Of a DNA stretch of 36,621 nucleotides, positions 7,136-15,418 are shown one piece after another (positions within the stretch are counted from its first letter, which is position 1; each line of letters starts with the position of its first letter). Source of the DNA: an uncultured Caulobacter sp. (GTDB lineage: Bacteria; Pseudomonadota; Alphaproteobacteria; Caulobacterales; Caulobacteraceae); NCBI RefSeq assembly GCF_937900395.1, contig NZ_CALCDX010000085.1, forward strand, positions 1 to 36,621. The letters are read 5' to 3'. The notes beneath the pieces are model-generated. The model saw only the letters and a program-made list of their open reading frames with translations. It did not search any database and had not been told where the DNA came from. Made by a program: the position numbers and the translations under genes.

Positions 7136-8238
7136 CCCCCGAGAACGCGCGTCTCGCCCGACTGCGTGGTGGCCTAGCGGCCGTCGAGGTGGGCGCGCGC
7201 GGGCTTGAGGGCGTGGCGCGCAATACGGCCTGCACGCGCTTGCGAGCGATCATTATCGCCGGACTTACCCCCAGCGAAGTCATTGAAAAGGTTTTCAACG
7301 AGACAGGCGACGCCATGTCGCCCTTTGCGATGACGCTGTCCCAGGCCTTCGAACGTCGGATGCTGGGCAACGGCGGCTCGTCACTGCTAACCGCCTATCG
7401 CGAGAAGAGCCTACTCAGCCAGATCGAGGTGAAAATTGCTTCGGTTGAGGACATGGCGCCCGGCGACAGCCCGGTGGCCCGCGCGCGCCGGGTGACCGAA
7501 ACGCAGCGACTGCTCGACCTAAAACTCGCCGGGGATCCGCGCGCTCCGAACCTGATCTTGAGCCCCAGGATGCCGCTCGAGATCGTGGGCGTCTCACACC
7601 CGGTGGAACTGGCTTACCTGATCGCCAGCGACGCCGAGCCCGCCTACCGGGTGGGGGTGATCAAGTCATTCGCCGATCGGGGCGGTAAAACCGACAGAGC
7701 CGATATCCGGGCCGCCTGTCGCGAGGCGGCCGTTGGCACGATGGCCCTGCGACAACATATCGCCGGTCGCGGTCGCGCCCCGGAAATGGCGGTCGACAAG
7801 GTGGACCTGGTGCTGCGCGCGCCTGGATCGTTCAATCCGCGCCTCTTCGCGCAAATGCGCGCGGAATCGGAGTTGGCCTCCCTGGGCCGCGCTCTCGCCA
7901 CGGCGCCGGCCGACTTGGACGAAGTAGAACGGCTGCTGCCGGCCGGCGGCACACTAGCCGACCCGACCATGATCGAGCGCCTGCCCAATAACTATCGCTC
8001 GGCCTGCAAGGAGCACTGCGCGCTTTGGGAGCGATGCCGCACCCACGCTCTGGCGGCCGGCCAGCCAATCGTCCTCGGCGATCTTGCCGCCGAGCAGCTA
8101 GCGGCGGCAGGCTCTATTACACGAGCCCTGGACCTTTGGAACGGACGTGGACGCCCTCCTGAGAACGAAGCGGAGGCCACTCTGATGATGGCGCTGCGTG
8201 AAGCGGGCCATGTGCTCGATAGGATCGCCAATGGCTGA
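7132..8238 (+). CDS. Cas4/RecB-like protein with Cys cluster, possibly catalytically degenerate
   Basis: A 368-residue protein starting at GTG (GTGA overlap with the previous gene). Seen: C-terminal Cys292-x3-Cys296-x5-Cys302, with more distant Cys34 and Cys196, a layout like the iron-sulfur cysteines of AddB/Cas4-type nucleases. A central segment (Asp167, then YRVGVIKSFADRGGKTD with Lys178, then an ACREAAVG helix) has the shape of the PD-(D/E)xK core and the helix that follows it. However, the position usually Glu before the lysine is Val176, and the expected Gln and Tyr of the following helix are not in place. So the fold is plausible and the activity doubtful. The gene overlaps the next one by eight bases. 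Function in DNA end processing with the helicase is inferred. Confidence 0.6.
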   Translation: MTPENARLARLRGGLAAVEVGARGLEGVARNTACTRLRAIIIAGLTPSEVIEKVFNETGDAMSPFAMTLSQAFERRMLGNGGSSLLTAYREKSLLSQIEVKIASVEDMAPGDSPVARARRVTETQRLLDLKLAGDPRAPNLILSPRMPLEIVGVSHPVELAYLIASDAEPAYRVGVIKSFADRGGKTDRADIRAACREAAVGTMALRQHIAGRGRAPEMAVDKVDLVLRAPGSFNPRLFAQMRAESELASLGRALATAPADLDEVERLLPAGGTLADPTMIERLPNNYRSACKEHCALWERCRTHALAAGQPIVLGDLAAEQLAAAGSITRALDLWNGRGRPPENEAEATLMMALREAGHVLDRIANG

Positions 8239-9661
8239 CCTCTTTCACGTCGCAGCCCGCCTCCGCGCCCTGCAAAACGGTCAGGCCGTGCCCATCGTGT
8301 CTCAGCGCCAAGTGGTGATCCAGCCGCACGCCAAGATCCTCACACTGATCTCCATGGCCGGCGAAGATACGTCTGTTCATGCAGCCGCCTTCGGTGGGTT
8401 CGGCGAGGCGGCTCAGGTCTTCGTCGTGGCCGACCCGCGCCGCCGCGATGATCAAAACGCCCTATTGCGCGAGCTCCTGCCACTTTTCGAGAACTACTAC
8501 GCCCAGTGTCGCCGCGACGGAACGTTCCCACAAATCTGGGTTTCGTCCGCCGGAGCCCTTGGCCACCTCGACACCCTGGCTGACCGCCTGCGCTTCACAG
8601 ACGAGCCGGACATGCGTCGCCTCGGTGAACTCTGGACCTATGCCGGCGAGCGGTCGCCGATCGCTGGCCAGCAGGCATTGATCAGCGCGTCGGGTGCCCT
8701 GCGGCTCCACTACGCCACCGGGCAGCAGGAAGCCGAAGACGAGCACCTGCTCGCCCTCCTGACCTGGATCGATCCGCCGCGCGGTCGCGATATCTTCGCT
8801 GCTGTGGCGATTGCGGAGGAGACCCCCATGGGCGTGAAGACCGACCCCGCCTTCGATAGGTCCACGCTACAGCCAGCGATCGAAGCTTTTCACAAAGCCA
8901 CGCCCGGTGCTGAACAGGCATTCCACCAGACGCGCATCAGCCACATGCTTGAAGGCGTCATCCGGCCCATCTACACGGCCACACAGCGGGCGATCGCTAC
9001 GCTGACCCAGTCGCGCTGGCGCGACAACCCGGCGCTGATCGAGTTAGCGAAACAGGAAAGCGACGAGTTCGAGCGCTTTATGCAGGCGCGTGATGAGGGC
9101 CGCCGCCTTCCGTACAACGATCGTCCGAAGGCCGCCGCGATGAAAATCGCTGCCCGCGAGCGCGCTGTCAGTAACGTCGAAGCCGGGATGCTTCGCCACG
9201 ACAACGCCGCCCGCGAACGCGGCGTGGTGAAGGGCAGTGTCCTGCGCGGCCAACTTGTCGGCCGCCACGAGCACCACCTCGGGCCGCGACAGTACGAATA
9301 TGACTTGGTGCTCAGCAGCCACCAGGACAGCTTGCATCTTCGACGCGGCGACGAACTGTACCTTTTGGACGGCGCCAACCTCTCAATGGAGATTACCGAG
9401 ATCGAGCGCCGAGGTCCGTTTACCTGGGTGACAGGCCGCGTGGGGGTCGGCAAACGGGTGGCAAAGAAGATGGCGGTTGGTCCCATCTTGGATTTCGGAC
9501 CGAGCGCGCCGGATTGGCCGGGCGTTGGGCGAGCGCTCACCCGAATGAGCACGCGTCTCATGAACCCGCCCTGGACGCATGGAGATGCCCTGCCCGCGGC
9601 GACACCAAGCCTGCACAACAAGCCCTCCAACCTGCTCGCCGCCATTGAGGATCTGACATGA
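8231..9661 (+). CDS. Uncharacterised operon protein with C-terminal beta-barrel-like region
   Basis: A 476-residue protein with no confident family. The ATG at 8231 overlaps the previous gene by eight bases. The N-terminal about 200 residues are mixed alpha/beta. The middle (about 215-330) is helical and charged. The region from about 335 (VVKGSVLRGQLVGRH, then RRGDELYLLDGANLSMEITEIE, then FTWVTGRVGVG) looks like a small beta barrel of the kind inserted in Upf1/Dna2-type SF1 helicases. Since the next gene encodes a compact SF1 helicase core that seems to lack this insertion, the two may form one split helicase; this is inference. Its TGA overlaps the ATG of the helicase gene. Confidence 0.7.
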   Translation: MADLFHVAARLRALQNGQAVPIVSQRQVVIQPHAKILTLISMAGEDTSVHAAAFGGFGEAAQVFVVADPRRRDDQNALLRELLPLFENYYAQCRRDGTFPQIWVSSAGALGHLDTLADRLRFTDEPDMRRLGELWTYAGERSPIAGQQALISASGALRLHYATGQQEAEDEHLLALLTWIDPPRGRDIFAAVAIAEETPMGVKTDPAFDRSTLQPAIEAFHKATPGAEQAFHQTRISHMLEGVIRPIYTATQRAIATLTQSRWRDNPALIELAKQESDEFERFMQARDEGRRLPYNDRPKAAAMKIAARERAVSNVEAGMLRHDNAARERGVVKGSVLRGQLVGRHEHHLGPRQYEYDLVLSSHQDSLHLRRGDELYLLDGANLSMEITEIERRGPFTWVTGRVGVGKRVAKKMAVGPILDFGPSAPDWPGVGRALTRMSTRLMNPPWTHGDALPAATPSLHNKPSNLLAAIEDLT

Positions 9662-11013
9662 GCGTCGCGCCCGATCCGGAAGCCGCCGCAAATGCGGCGC
9701 TCGACGCTGTATTGAATAGCCAATGGGACGGCGTCCCCGCTCTGGTGCTACGAAGCCCGCCGGGCGCCGGCAAGACCGGCGTCGCACAGCGCATCGCTTT
9801 GCAGAGCGCGACCCACCTGCAGCAGCGCTGCATGGTCGTCACCCAGACTAACGAGCAGGCCTATGATCTGACACGGCGCTTGATTACCAACCGAGCCGGT
9901 CTCCCCCTCTACATGTTTGCAAAGGCCGGACTTAATCTGCCCGATGACCTGCGCACTGATCGCCGGTTGAGGATAGTCGAGCGAACCGGCGATCTTCCAA
10001 GTGAGCCCTCCATTACAATTGGCAATGCCGCAAAGTGGTCGTGGATCGACAGCGCCGATCCGATATTCGACATGCAGGTGGTCGATGAAGCCTTCCAGCT
10101 ACCTGACTACAAGTACCACCTAATCTCCAACCTCGCCCCTCGCCACGCGCTTATCGGGGACCCCGGTCAAATCGACCCCTTTGTGAGTTGTGAAATCGAG
10201 CGCTGGCGCTGCGATCCATCCGGCCCCCAAGTCGCGTGTCCAGCCGCGCTGGTCAAGCGCCATCCCGGCGTCATGCAGCTGGATTTGCCCGTCTCTCGGC
10301 GGCTCAACGAAGACACTGTCAGCCTCATTCAGCCGGCCTTCTACCCGGACATGCCGTTTCGAGCGATGAGCCGTGACCGCTCAGTGGCGTTCCAGGTTGC
10401 GGGCATCATGCCCTTCGACGCGGCACTCGACGGTGTTGCCGCAGGCGCTTCCATCGTCATGGTGGAGTTGCCGCCGCAGATCACAGGTGAGGCGGATCGG
10501 GAACTGGCCGAGGAATTGGTCGCCTCAATTTTGCGCCTGCTGCGCCGCCTTCCCCGGATAAGCGACGACGGCAGTATCCGGGCCGTGACGCCGGCCGACA
10601 TCGGCGTCGTCTGTGCGCACGTGAGCCAGGTCAACGCCGTGCGCGAGCGTCTCGGCCCCGGCCTCTCCGATGTCTTTGTGGAAACCGCCAACAGATTCCA
10701 AGGCATCGAGCGGCCATTCATGTTTGTGCATCACCCGTTGTCGGGCCGCGCCGACGCCACGGCCTTCCACCTCGACGCCGGCCGCCTCTGCGTGATGTTG
10801 TCCCGTCATCGCATCGGCTGCTGGATCTTCGGCCGTCAGGGCATCACCGAGCAGCTGATACGGTTCGCCCCGGCCGGCGACCGCGCCCTTGGGATAGACG
10901 AGGATCTGGAGTATCGGGGGTGGCGTGCGCACCTCACCGTACTGGTTGCCTTGTCGCGGACGGGCCGCCTCTATCCGGCGGTGAATGGCTTGGTGCCGTC
11001 GAACGCTACCTAG
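9658..11013 (+). CDS. SF1 helicase (Upf1/Dna2-like core)
   Basis: A 451-residue ATP-dependent helicase or translocase. Helicase motifs appear in order: Walker A PPGAGKTG (34-41), motif II VVDEA (141-145), motif III GDPGQI (167-172), motif IV-like PVSRRLNED (about 211-219), motif V ETANRFQGIE (342-351) and motif VI VMLSRHR (379-385). The TANRFQG and SRHR signatures fit the Upf1-like SF1B branch. It is shorter than typical Upf1/Dna2 proteins because the accessory barrel is absent. ATGA overlap with the preceding gene. It is the last gene of the operon; it converges on the ribbon-helix-helix gene with 83 bp between and no strong terminator seen. Confidence 0.88.
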   Translation: MSVAPDPEAAANAALDAVLNSQWDGVPALVLRSPPGAGKTGVAQRIALQSATHLQQRCMVVTQTNEQAYDLTRRLITNRAGLPLYMFAKAGLNLPDDLRTDRRLRIVERTGDLPSEPSITIGNAAKWSWIDSADPIFDMQVVDEAFQLPDYKYHLISNLAPRHALIGDPGQIDPFVSCEIERWRCDPSGPQVACPAALVKRHPGVMQLDLPVSRRLNEDTVSLIQPAFYPDMPFRAMSRDRSVAFQVAGIMPFDAALDGVAAGASIVMVELPPQITGEADRELAEELVASILRLLRRLPRISDDGSIRAVTPADIGVVCAHVSQVNAVRERLGPGLSDVFVETANRFQGIERPFMFVHHPLSGRADATAFHLDAGRLCVMLSRHRIGCWIFGRQGITEQLIRFAPAGDRALGIDEDLEYRGWRAHLTVLVALSRTGRLYPAVNGLVPSNAT

Positions 11014-11096
11014 AGTATCTAGTGCACAATTTTCCTCCTAGAATAACAGCACTATCGGCGTCCTTCGAACCAGACTTTCTCAGCGCCAGAGTAGAG

Positions 11097-11513
11097 TCAC
11101 CCATGGTCCCCGCCGGCGCGCTCTTCCAGCAGCTCAGCACGCAGCAGACGGCCCGTCGCCAGCCTCCGCGAAAGCGCCTCGATAAAGCCTGCGTACCGTT
11201 CTTGGCCCTTTGCATTCTGAGCCCTCTGATCGCCGCCCGACAGGCTGGGTGTGGCGGTCAGCCACGCCTTGACGAAGAGTGCCACAGCCTCGTTTGAGAT
11301 CGTCACGTCCCGGTCGAGGCGTTCGAGCTCACGCGTGATCCGATCAAGCCTTCGCGTGACCGCAGCCTCAGACGCCTCAGCGCCGTCGGCCGAGAGATGG
11401 GACGCCAACGCGGCCTGCACGATCTCGGACTTTGATCGGCGCATCCGGCGGGAGGCCGCATCGAGAGCCTGCGACAGGTCTCTCGACAGGAATACCTTGG
11501 CCTGCACCTTCAC
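11097..11513 (-). CDS. Ribbon-helix-helix (CopG-like) conjugation accessory protein
   Basis: A 138-residue protein whose first about 45 residues (KVQAKVFLSRDLSQALDAASRRMRRSKSEIVQAAL) match the CopG/Arc ribbon-helix-helix pattern, followed by a helical, charged region containing a probable coiled coil (RRLDRITRELERLDRDV). In Trb-type ICEs a gene like this sits between traG and trbB and is thought to act in DNA transfer or its control. Its ATG overlaps the traG stop codon (ATGA), so it is translationally coupled. After it comes the plus-strand cargo block instead of trbB. Confidence 0.85.
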   Translation of the reverse strand: MKVQAKVFLSRDLSQALDAASRRMRRSKSEIVQAALASHLSADGAEASEAAVTRRLDRITRELERLDRDVTISNEAVALFVKAWLTATPSLSGGDQRAQNAKGQERYAGFIEALSRRLATGRLLRAELLEERAGGDHG

Positions 11514-13465
11514 AGCGGGATGCCGTCGTCAGGATCCATCGCGGCGATGCGAGCCGCGACCCGGAACCGGCGCGCCTGCTCGGCCTCAACGGAGTCATCC
11601 GCGTCCAAGTCGATTTCAATTTCGGGCTCGGCGGTCGCCGGTTCGGCGACATCGGGTGGCGACGCATCCAGCTCCGGCTCTACACGCAACCCGCCCTCGT
11701 CCACGTCGCTGACAGGTCGGTCCGCCCCTTCGATCCGTGCGGCCGTTATCGCCGACCAGGCCGAGACCTCGGTTGCCTCAAGGACTGAAGGTTTCCGCGG
11801 CGGACTCCTGACGCGAGACTTCAGCTCCGGATCGACATAGTAGCGGACCTTATTCGCCCGGACCGGAGCCACGCCAGAGACCTGAACGAGCGCCTCGTCG
11901 GCAGGCAGCTGCATCACCTCGCCCGGCGTCAGCAGCGGCCTGGCCGTCTCTTGGCGACTGACCATCAGGTGGCCGAGCCATGGCGACAGCCGGTGCCCGG
12001 CGTAGTTCTTCATGGCCCGCATCTCGGTGGCGGTGCCGAGACTGTCGCTGATCCTGCGCGCGGTGCGCTCGTCGTTGGTCGAGAATGCGACCCGAACGTG
12101 GCAGTTATCGAGGATCGAATTGTTCTCGCCGTACGCCTTGGCGATCTGGTTCAGGCTCTGCGCAATCAAGAAGGCCTTGATCCGGTATCCGGCCATGAAC
12201 GCCATGGCCTGCTCGAAGAAGTCGAGCCGACCCAGCGCCGGGAACTCGTCCAGCATGAGCAACAGACGGGGCCGATGGCGCGCCGACTCCAGACCTTCCG
12301 TCAGCCGGCGGCCGATCTGATTGAGGATCAGCCGGATCAACGGCCGGGTCCGGCTGATGTCCGACGGCGGCACCACGAGGTAGAGAGTCACCGGCCGCCC
12401 GGGCGTGACGAGGTCGTCGATCCGCCAATCGCAGCGGCAGGTGACCGCCGATACGATGGGATCGCGGTAGAGCCCCAGAAAGCTCATCGCCGTGGACAGG
12501 ACGCCTGACCGCTCGTTCTCGCTCTTGTTCAGCAGTTCGCGGGCGGCGCTGGCGACGACGGAATGGACGCGGTCACCCAGATGCGGGGTGGCCATCATGG
12601 CCCGCAGGGTCGCTTCGATCGTCCTGCGCGGATCGGCCAGGAAGTTGGCCACGCCGGCCAGCGTCTTGTCCTCTTCGGCATAGAGCACGTGGAGGATCGC
12701 GCCGACCAGAAGGCTGTGACTGGTTTTATCCCAATGCGACCGTCGCTCTAGCGCGCCGTCCGGATCCACCAGGATGTCGGCGATGTTTTGAACGTCGCGC
12801 ACCTCGGTGGGACCGCGACGCACCTCCAGCAGCGGGTTATAGGCGCTGGAGATTGGATTGGTGGGGTCGAATAGGAGCACCGGGCCAACCTTGGATCGGC
12901 AGGCTGCCGTCAGCTGCCAGTTCTCGCCCTTAATATCGTGGACCACCGCCGACCCAGGCCAGGTCAGCAGGGTTGGAACCACCAAACCCACGCCCTTGCC
13001 CGATCGGGTAGGCGCAAAGCACAGGACGTGCTCGGGTCCGTCGTGGCGCAGGTAGTGCTGGCCCAGCCGTCCGAGGACCACACCGTCGGGGCCAAGCAGG
13101 CCGGCCGCCCTCGCCTCGCCCTCGGTCGCCCATCGCGCCGAGCCGTAGGTCGTCACCTTCTTGGCTTCGCGGGCGCGCCAGATCGACAGGCCGATCGCCA
13201 CGAACACCGCGGTCACCGCGCCGCCGCCCGCCATGAACGCGCCGCGCGCGAACACATTGGGCGCATAGGCGTCGTAGACAAACCACCAGTAGAAGAACGC
13301 CGGCGGGGGGTAGACCGGCCATGGCCCAAGGCGAAACCAGGGCGGTCCCAGTTGCGGCTGAAACCCCAACCGCCACGCGGTCCATTCAGTCGCCAACCAT
13401 ACGCCGGCCAGCACCAAGAGGCTGACGACCAGGATTTGGCCCCAGAGGATTTTCGTTCCTGACAT
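11510..13465 (-). CDS. traG: TraG/VirD4-type coupling protein
   Basis: A 651-residue inner-membrane ATPase that connects the relaxosome to the type IV secretion channel. Two N-terminal membrane segments are visible (about 7-26 and 75-96), then Walker A APTRSGKG at 151-158, Walker B LLLMLDE at 401-407 and the downstream KAFLIAQSLNQI motif typical of the family. The C-terminus (about 570-651) is an acidic, Asp/Glu/Ala-rich tail, probably flexible. It lies 15 bp downstream of the relaxase gene and overlaps the ribbon-helix-helix gene, as expected in a relaxase-traG-RHH-trb operon. Confidence 0.95.
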   Translation of the reverse strand: MSGTKILWGQILVVSLLVLAGVWLATEWTAWRLGFQPQLGPPWFRLGPWPVYPPPAFFYWWFVYDAYAPNVFARGAFMAGGGAVTAVFVAIGLSIWRAREAKKVTTYGSARWATEGEARAAGLLGPDGVVLGRLGQHYLRHDGPEHVLCFAPTRSGKGVGLVVPTLLTWPGSAVVHDIKGENWQLTAACRSKVGPVLLFDPTNPISSAYNPLLEVRRGPTEVRDVQNIADILVDPDGALERRSHWDKTSHSLLVGAILHVLYAEEDKTLAGVANFLADPRRTIEATLRAMMATPHLGDRVHSVVASAARELLNKSENERSGVLSTAMSFLGLYRDPIVSAVTCRCDWRIDDLVTPGRPVTLYLVVPPSDISRTRPLIRLILNQIGRRLTEGLESARHRPRLLLMLDEFPALGRLDFFEQAMAFMAGYRIKAFLIAQSLNQIAKAYGENNSILDNCHVRVAFSTNDERTARRISDSLGTATEMRAMKNYAGHRLSPWLGHLMVSRQETARPLLTPGEVMQLPADEALVQVSGVAPVRANKVRYYVDPELKSRVRSPPRKPSVLEATEVSAWSAITAARIEGADRPVSDVDEGGLRVEPELDASPPDVAEPATAEPEIEIDLDADDSVEAEQARRFRVAARIAAMDPDDGIPL

Positions 13466-13480
13466 GGAGGAGGCTCATGC

Positions 13481-15199
13481 TCAAAGCCCTCTCCCCCGCT
13501 TGCGACCGAGCGTCCAATCGACCCCTCCGCCCGGAGTCATCGTTCCCTTCACCTCCTGCCCGAGGCGGTCTTCCAGACCTCGCGTCCAGGGCACCAGCTG
13601 GAACCCGAGGCCATCGTCGATCATCGCAAAGCGCCCCGACGCAAGGTCGAAGCGTCGCCGGTAGACGCCCTGGACAAGTTCACCGGGCCCCATTTCGGCG
13701 GGACTGCACCCGGTTTCGGTACGGATGTTCGCCGCGATGCGATCCAGTTCCCGTGCTCGCAGGGTGGCGATCAGCCCCGCCTTGGGGCGGCCAAGCCGGT
13801 CGGCCAAGTCCTGGCGCTGGAGATGGGTGCGACGCGCGGTCAGGGCGTCGCGCACTTCGCGGCCAAAGCCATGGCTCGCCAGCGGGGCCGGATCCTTGAC
13901 GACGAGCTGACGATCCAGCCAGGTGGCCCCGGACGCTGTGACCTGACGCTCGATGGGCAGGTCAGCGCGATGCACCAGATCCAGGACACGCTTGCCATCG
14001 TCGAGCTGACGGCTGCGGATCTCAACAAGCCCGCCGACGGGCGTATCACCCGTGGCGCCAAGATCCCTGAACTTGAAATGGTGCAGCCGACCATCGACAC
14101 CATCGACCACGACATAGGCCTGGCCGGTGAGCTCGTCATGAAGCCCACGATCAGCCAAGCGCCCGGTAAGCGGCGTGTCGGGTTCGCCAGCGTGGATCTG
14201 CAGGTCGGCGGGATCGCGTTCACCGCGCCAGGCCCGGTGGAGGGTCTTGATGATGTCGCCGCGTTCGCCCAGAGCGCGTAGGCGAGGCTCCAGGTCGTCG
14301 TCCAGGCGCCACTTACCGCCTTGTTCGGCAGCCAGGCCGAGCCTCTGCAGGAACTTTGCGCGGCCAATGAGCCGTGGAGGAGCCGGCCCCGCCTCCCGGT
14401 CGGGACGTAGGTCAACGAGCCCATCATCCCCGAGCCGATCGCGAAGCTTGCGGTCCAGGCCGGTCCAGCGTTCCGCCTCGACTTCTCGGTCGAGACTGGC
14501 TTCGACCTCGGCGGCCGACCGTGGCCCCAGCTCCAACCCGACAAGCACCTCGGCGCGCCGCCGCATACCCTCGCTGATGTAGTCGCGATCGATGACCAAG
14601 TCCTGGCCATCCTCGCCGACACCGCGGACCAGTACATGAACGTGGGGGTGCTCGGTGTTCCAGTGGTCCACGGCCACCCAGTCCAGACGCGTACCCAGGT
14701 CCTTCTCAGCCTGGGCCATCAGCTCCCGAGTGGTGGCCTGGAGGTCTGCCAGCGCCGCGCCGTCCTCAGGGGAGACGATGAAGCGAAAATGATGGCGGTC
14801 CCCCTCGCATCGCTCGGCGAAGGCGTCGTGATCGGCCGCGCCGTCGCGATCGAACATCTGTCCCGGTGAGCCATCCTTGGTGACACCTTCTCGACGAAGG
14901 TAGCGCAGGTGCATAGCCAGCGGCGCGGCCCGGTAGCGGGCGCCCTCGTGACGAACGATCCGCGTCTTGATGATCACCCGCCGGTTTGAGAAGGACGTGC
15001 GCCGTCCGGCGTCACGGCCTCGACCCGACCGCCGGATACGCCCCCTGCCCTTTAGGTCGATCGAGCCCAGTCCGCTCTTGCGCGAGGCGGCCATCACCTC
15101 GCCGACGAAACTACGGCCCGTCTGCACGTTGCCGCCGCCGCGATCGCCGATCCGCCCGAGACGAAGGAAGAAGGCCTCGTCGTCAGACATTTCGGCCAT
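13481..15199 (-). CDS. DUF3363/VirD2-like relaxase
   Basis: A 572-residue relaxase that nicks at oriT and pilots the single strand. The metal-binding histidine triad is seen as HPHVH at residues 184-188 in the context WNTEHPHVHVLVRG, preceded by HHFRFIVSPEDG. Tyr100 in HLRYLRREGVTKDG is the likely catalytic tyrosine. The C-terminal two thirds matches the DUF3363 part common in alphaproteobacterial ICEs. The first ATG (15199) is used; a second in-frame ATG lies three codons later, and neither has a strong ribosome binding site. The candidate oriT lies directly upstream. Confidence 0.93.
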   Translation of the reverse strand: MAEMSDDEAFFLRLGRIGDRGGGNVQTGRSFVGEVMAASRKSGLGSIDLKGRGRIRRSGRGRDAGRRTSFSNRRVIIKTRIVRHEGARYRAAPLAMHLRYLRREGVTKDGSPGQMFDRDGAADHDAFAERCEGDRHHFRFIVSPEDGAALADLQATTRELMAQAEKDLGTRLDWVAVDHWNTEHPHVHVLVRGVGEDGQDLVIDRDYISEGMRRRAEVLVGLELGPRSAAEVEASLDREVEAERWTGLDRKLRDRLGDDGLVDLRPDREAGPAPPRLIGRAKFLQRLGLAAEQGGKWRLDDDLEPRLRALGERGDIIKTLHRAWRGERDPADLQIHAGEPDTPLTGRLADRGLHDELTGQAYVVVDGVDGRLHHFKFRDLGATGDTPVGGLVEIRSRQLDDGKRVLDLVHRADLPIERQVTASGATWLDRQLVVKDPAPLASHGFGREVRDALTARRTHLQRQDLADRLGRPKAGLIATLRARELDRIAANIRTETGCSPAEMGPGELVQGVYRRRFDLASGRFAMIDDGLGFQLVPWTRGLEDRLGQEVKGTMTPGGGVDWTLGRKRGRGL

Positions 15200-15209
15200 C
15201 GCAGGCCGG

Positions 15210-15326
15210 GGTCCCGGACAAACCGCTGAAGACCTTCAGGAACTTGCAAAATCCGGGACCAGGCGCGCTCGTACGGTCCCGGAAATTCTTCAACACCACC
15301 AAGGCCTTGGACCAGAATGGTCCCGG
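15210..15326. other. Candidate oriT/regulatory region with four GGTCCCGG sites
   Basis: The 219-bp gap between relaxase and transglycosylase genes holds GGTCCCGG at 15210, 15275 and 15319 and its reverse complement CCGGGACC at 15253. Copies two and three form a perfect 9-bp inverted repeat (TCCGGGACC, 15252-15260; GGTCCCGGA, 15275-15283) with a 14-nt loop. A 12-bp palindrome CCAAGGCCTTGG (15299-15310) and a small hairpin GGACCA-GAA-TGGTCC (15309-15323) follow. Inverted repeats next to a relaxase gene are the usual setting of oriT. No nick site is assigned. Confidence 0.5.
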
Positions 15327-15418
15327 CCCTTTTATCTCGCCGTCTCTGCCGAGCTTGAAAACGCCCCTCCCCCAGCGCCCATCAGCTCCGTCCGAAGCGT
15401 TCCAAAGCGGCTGGCGCA

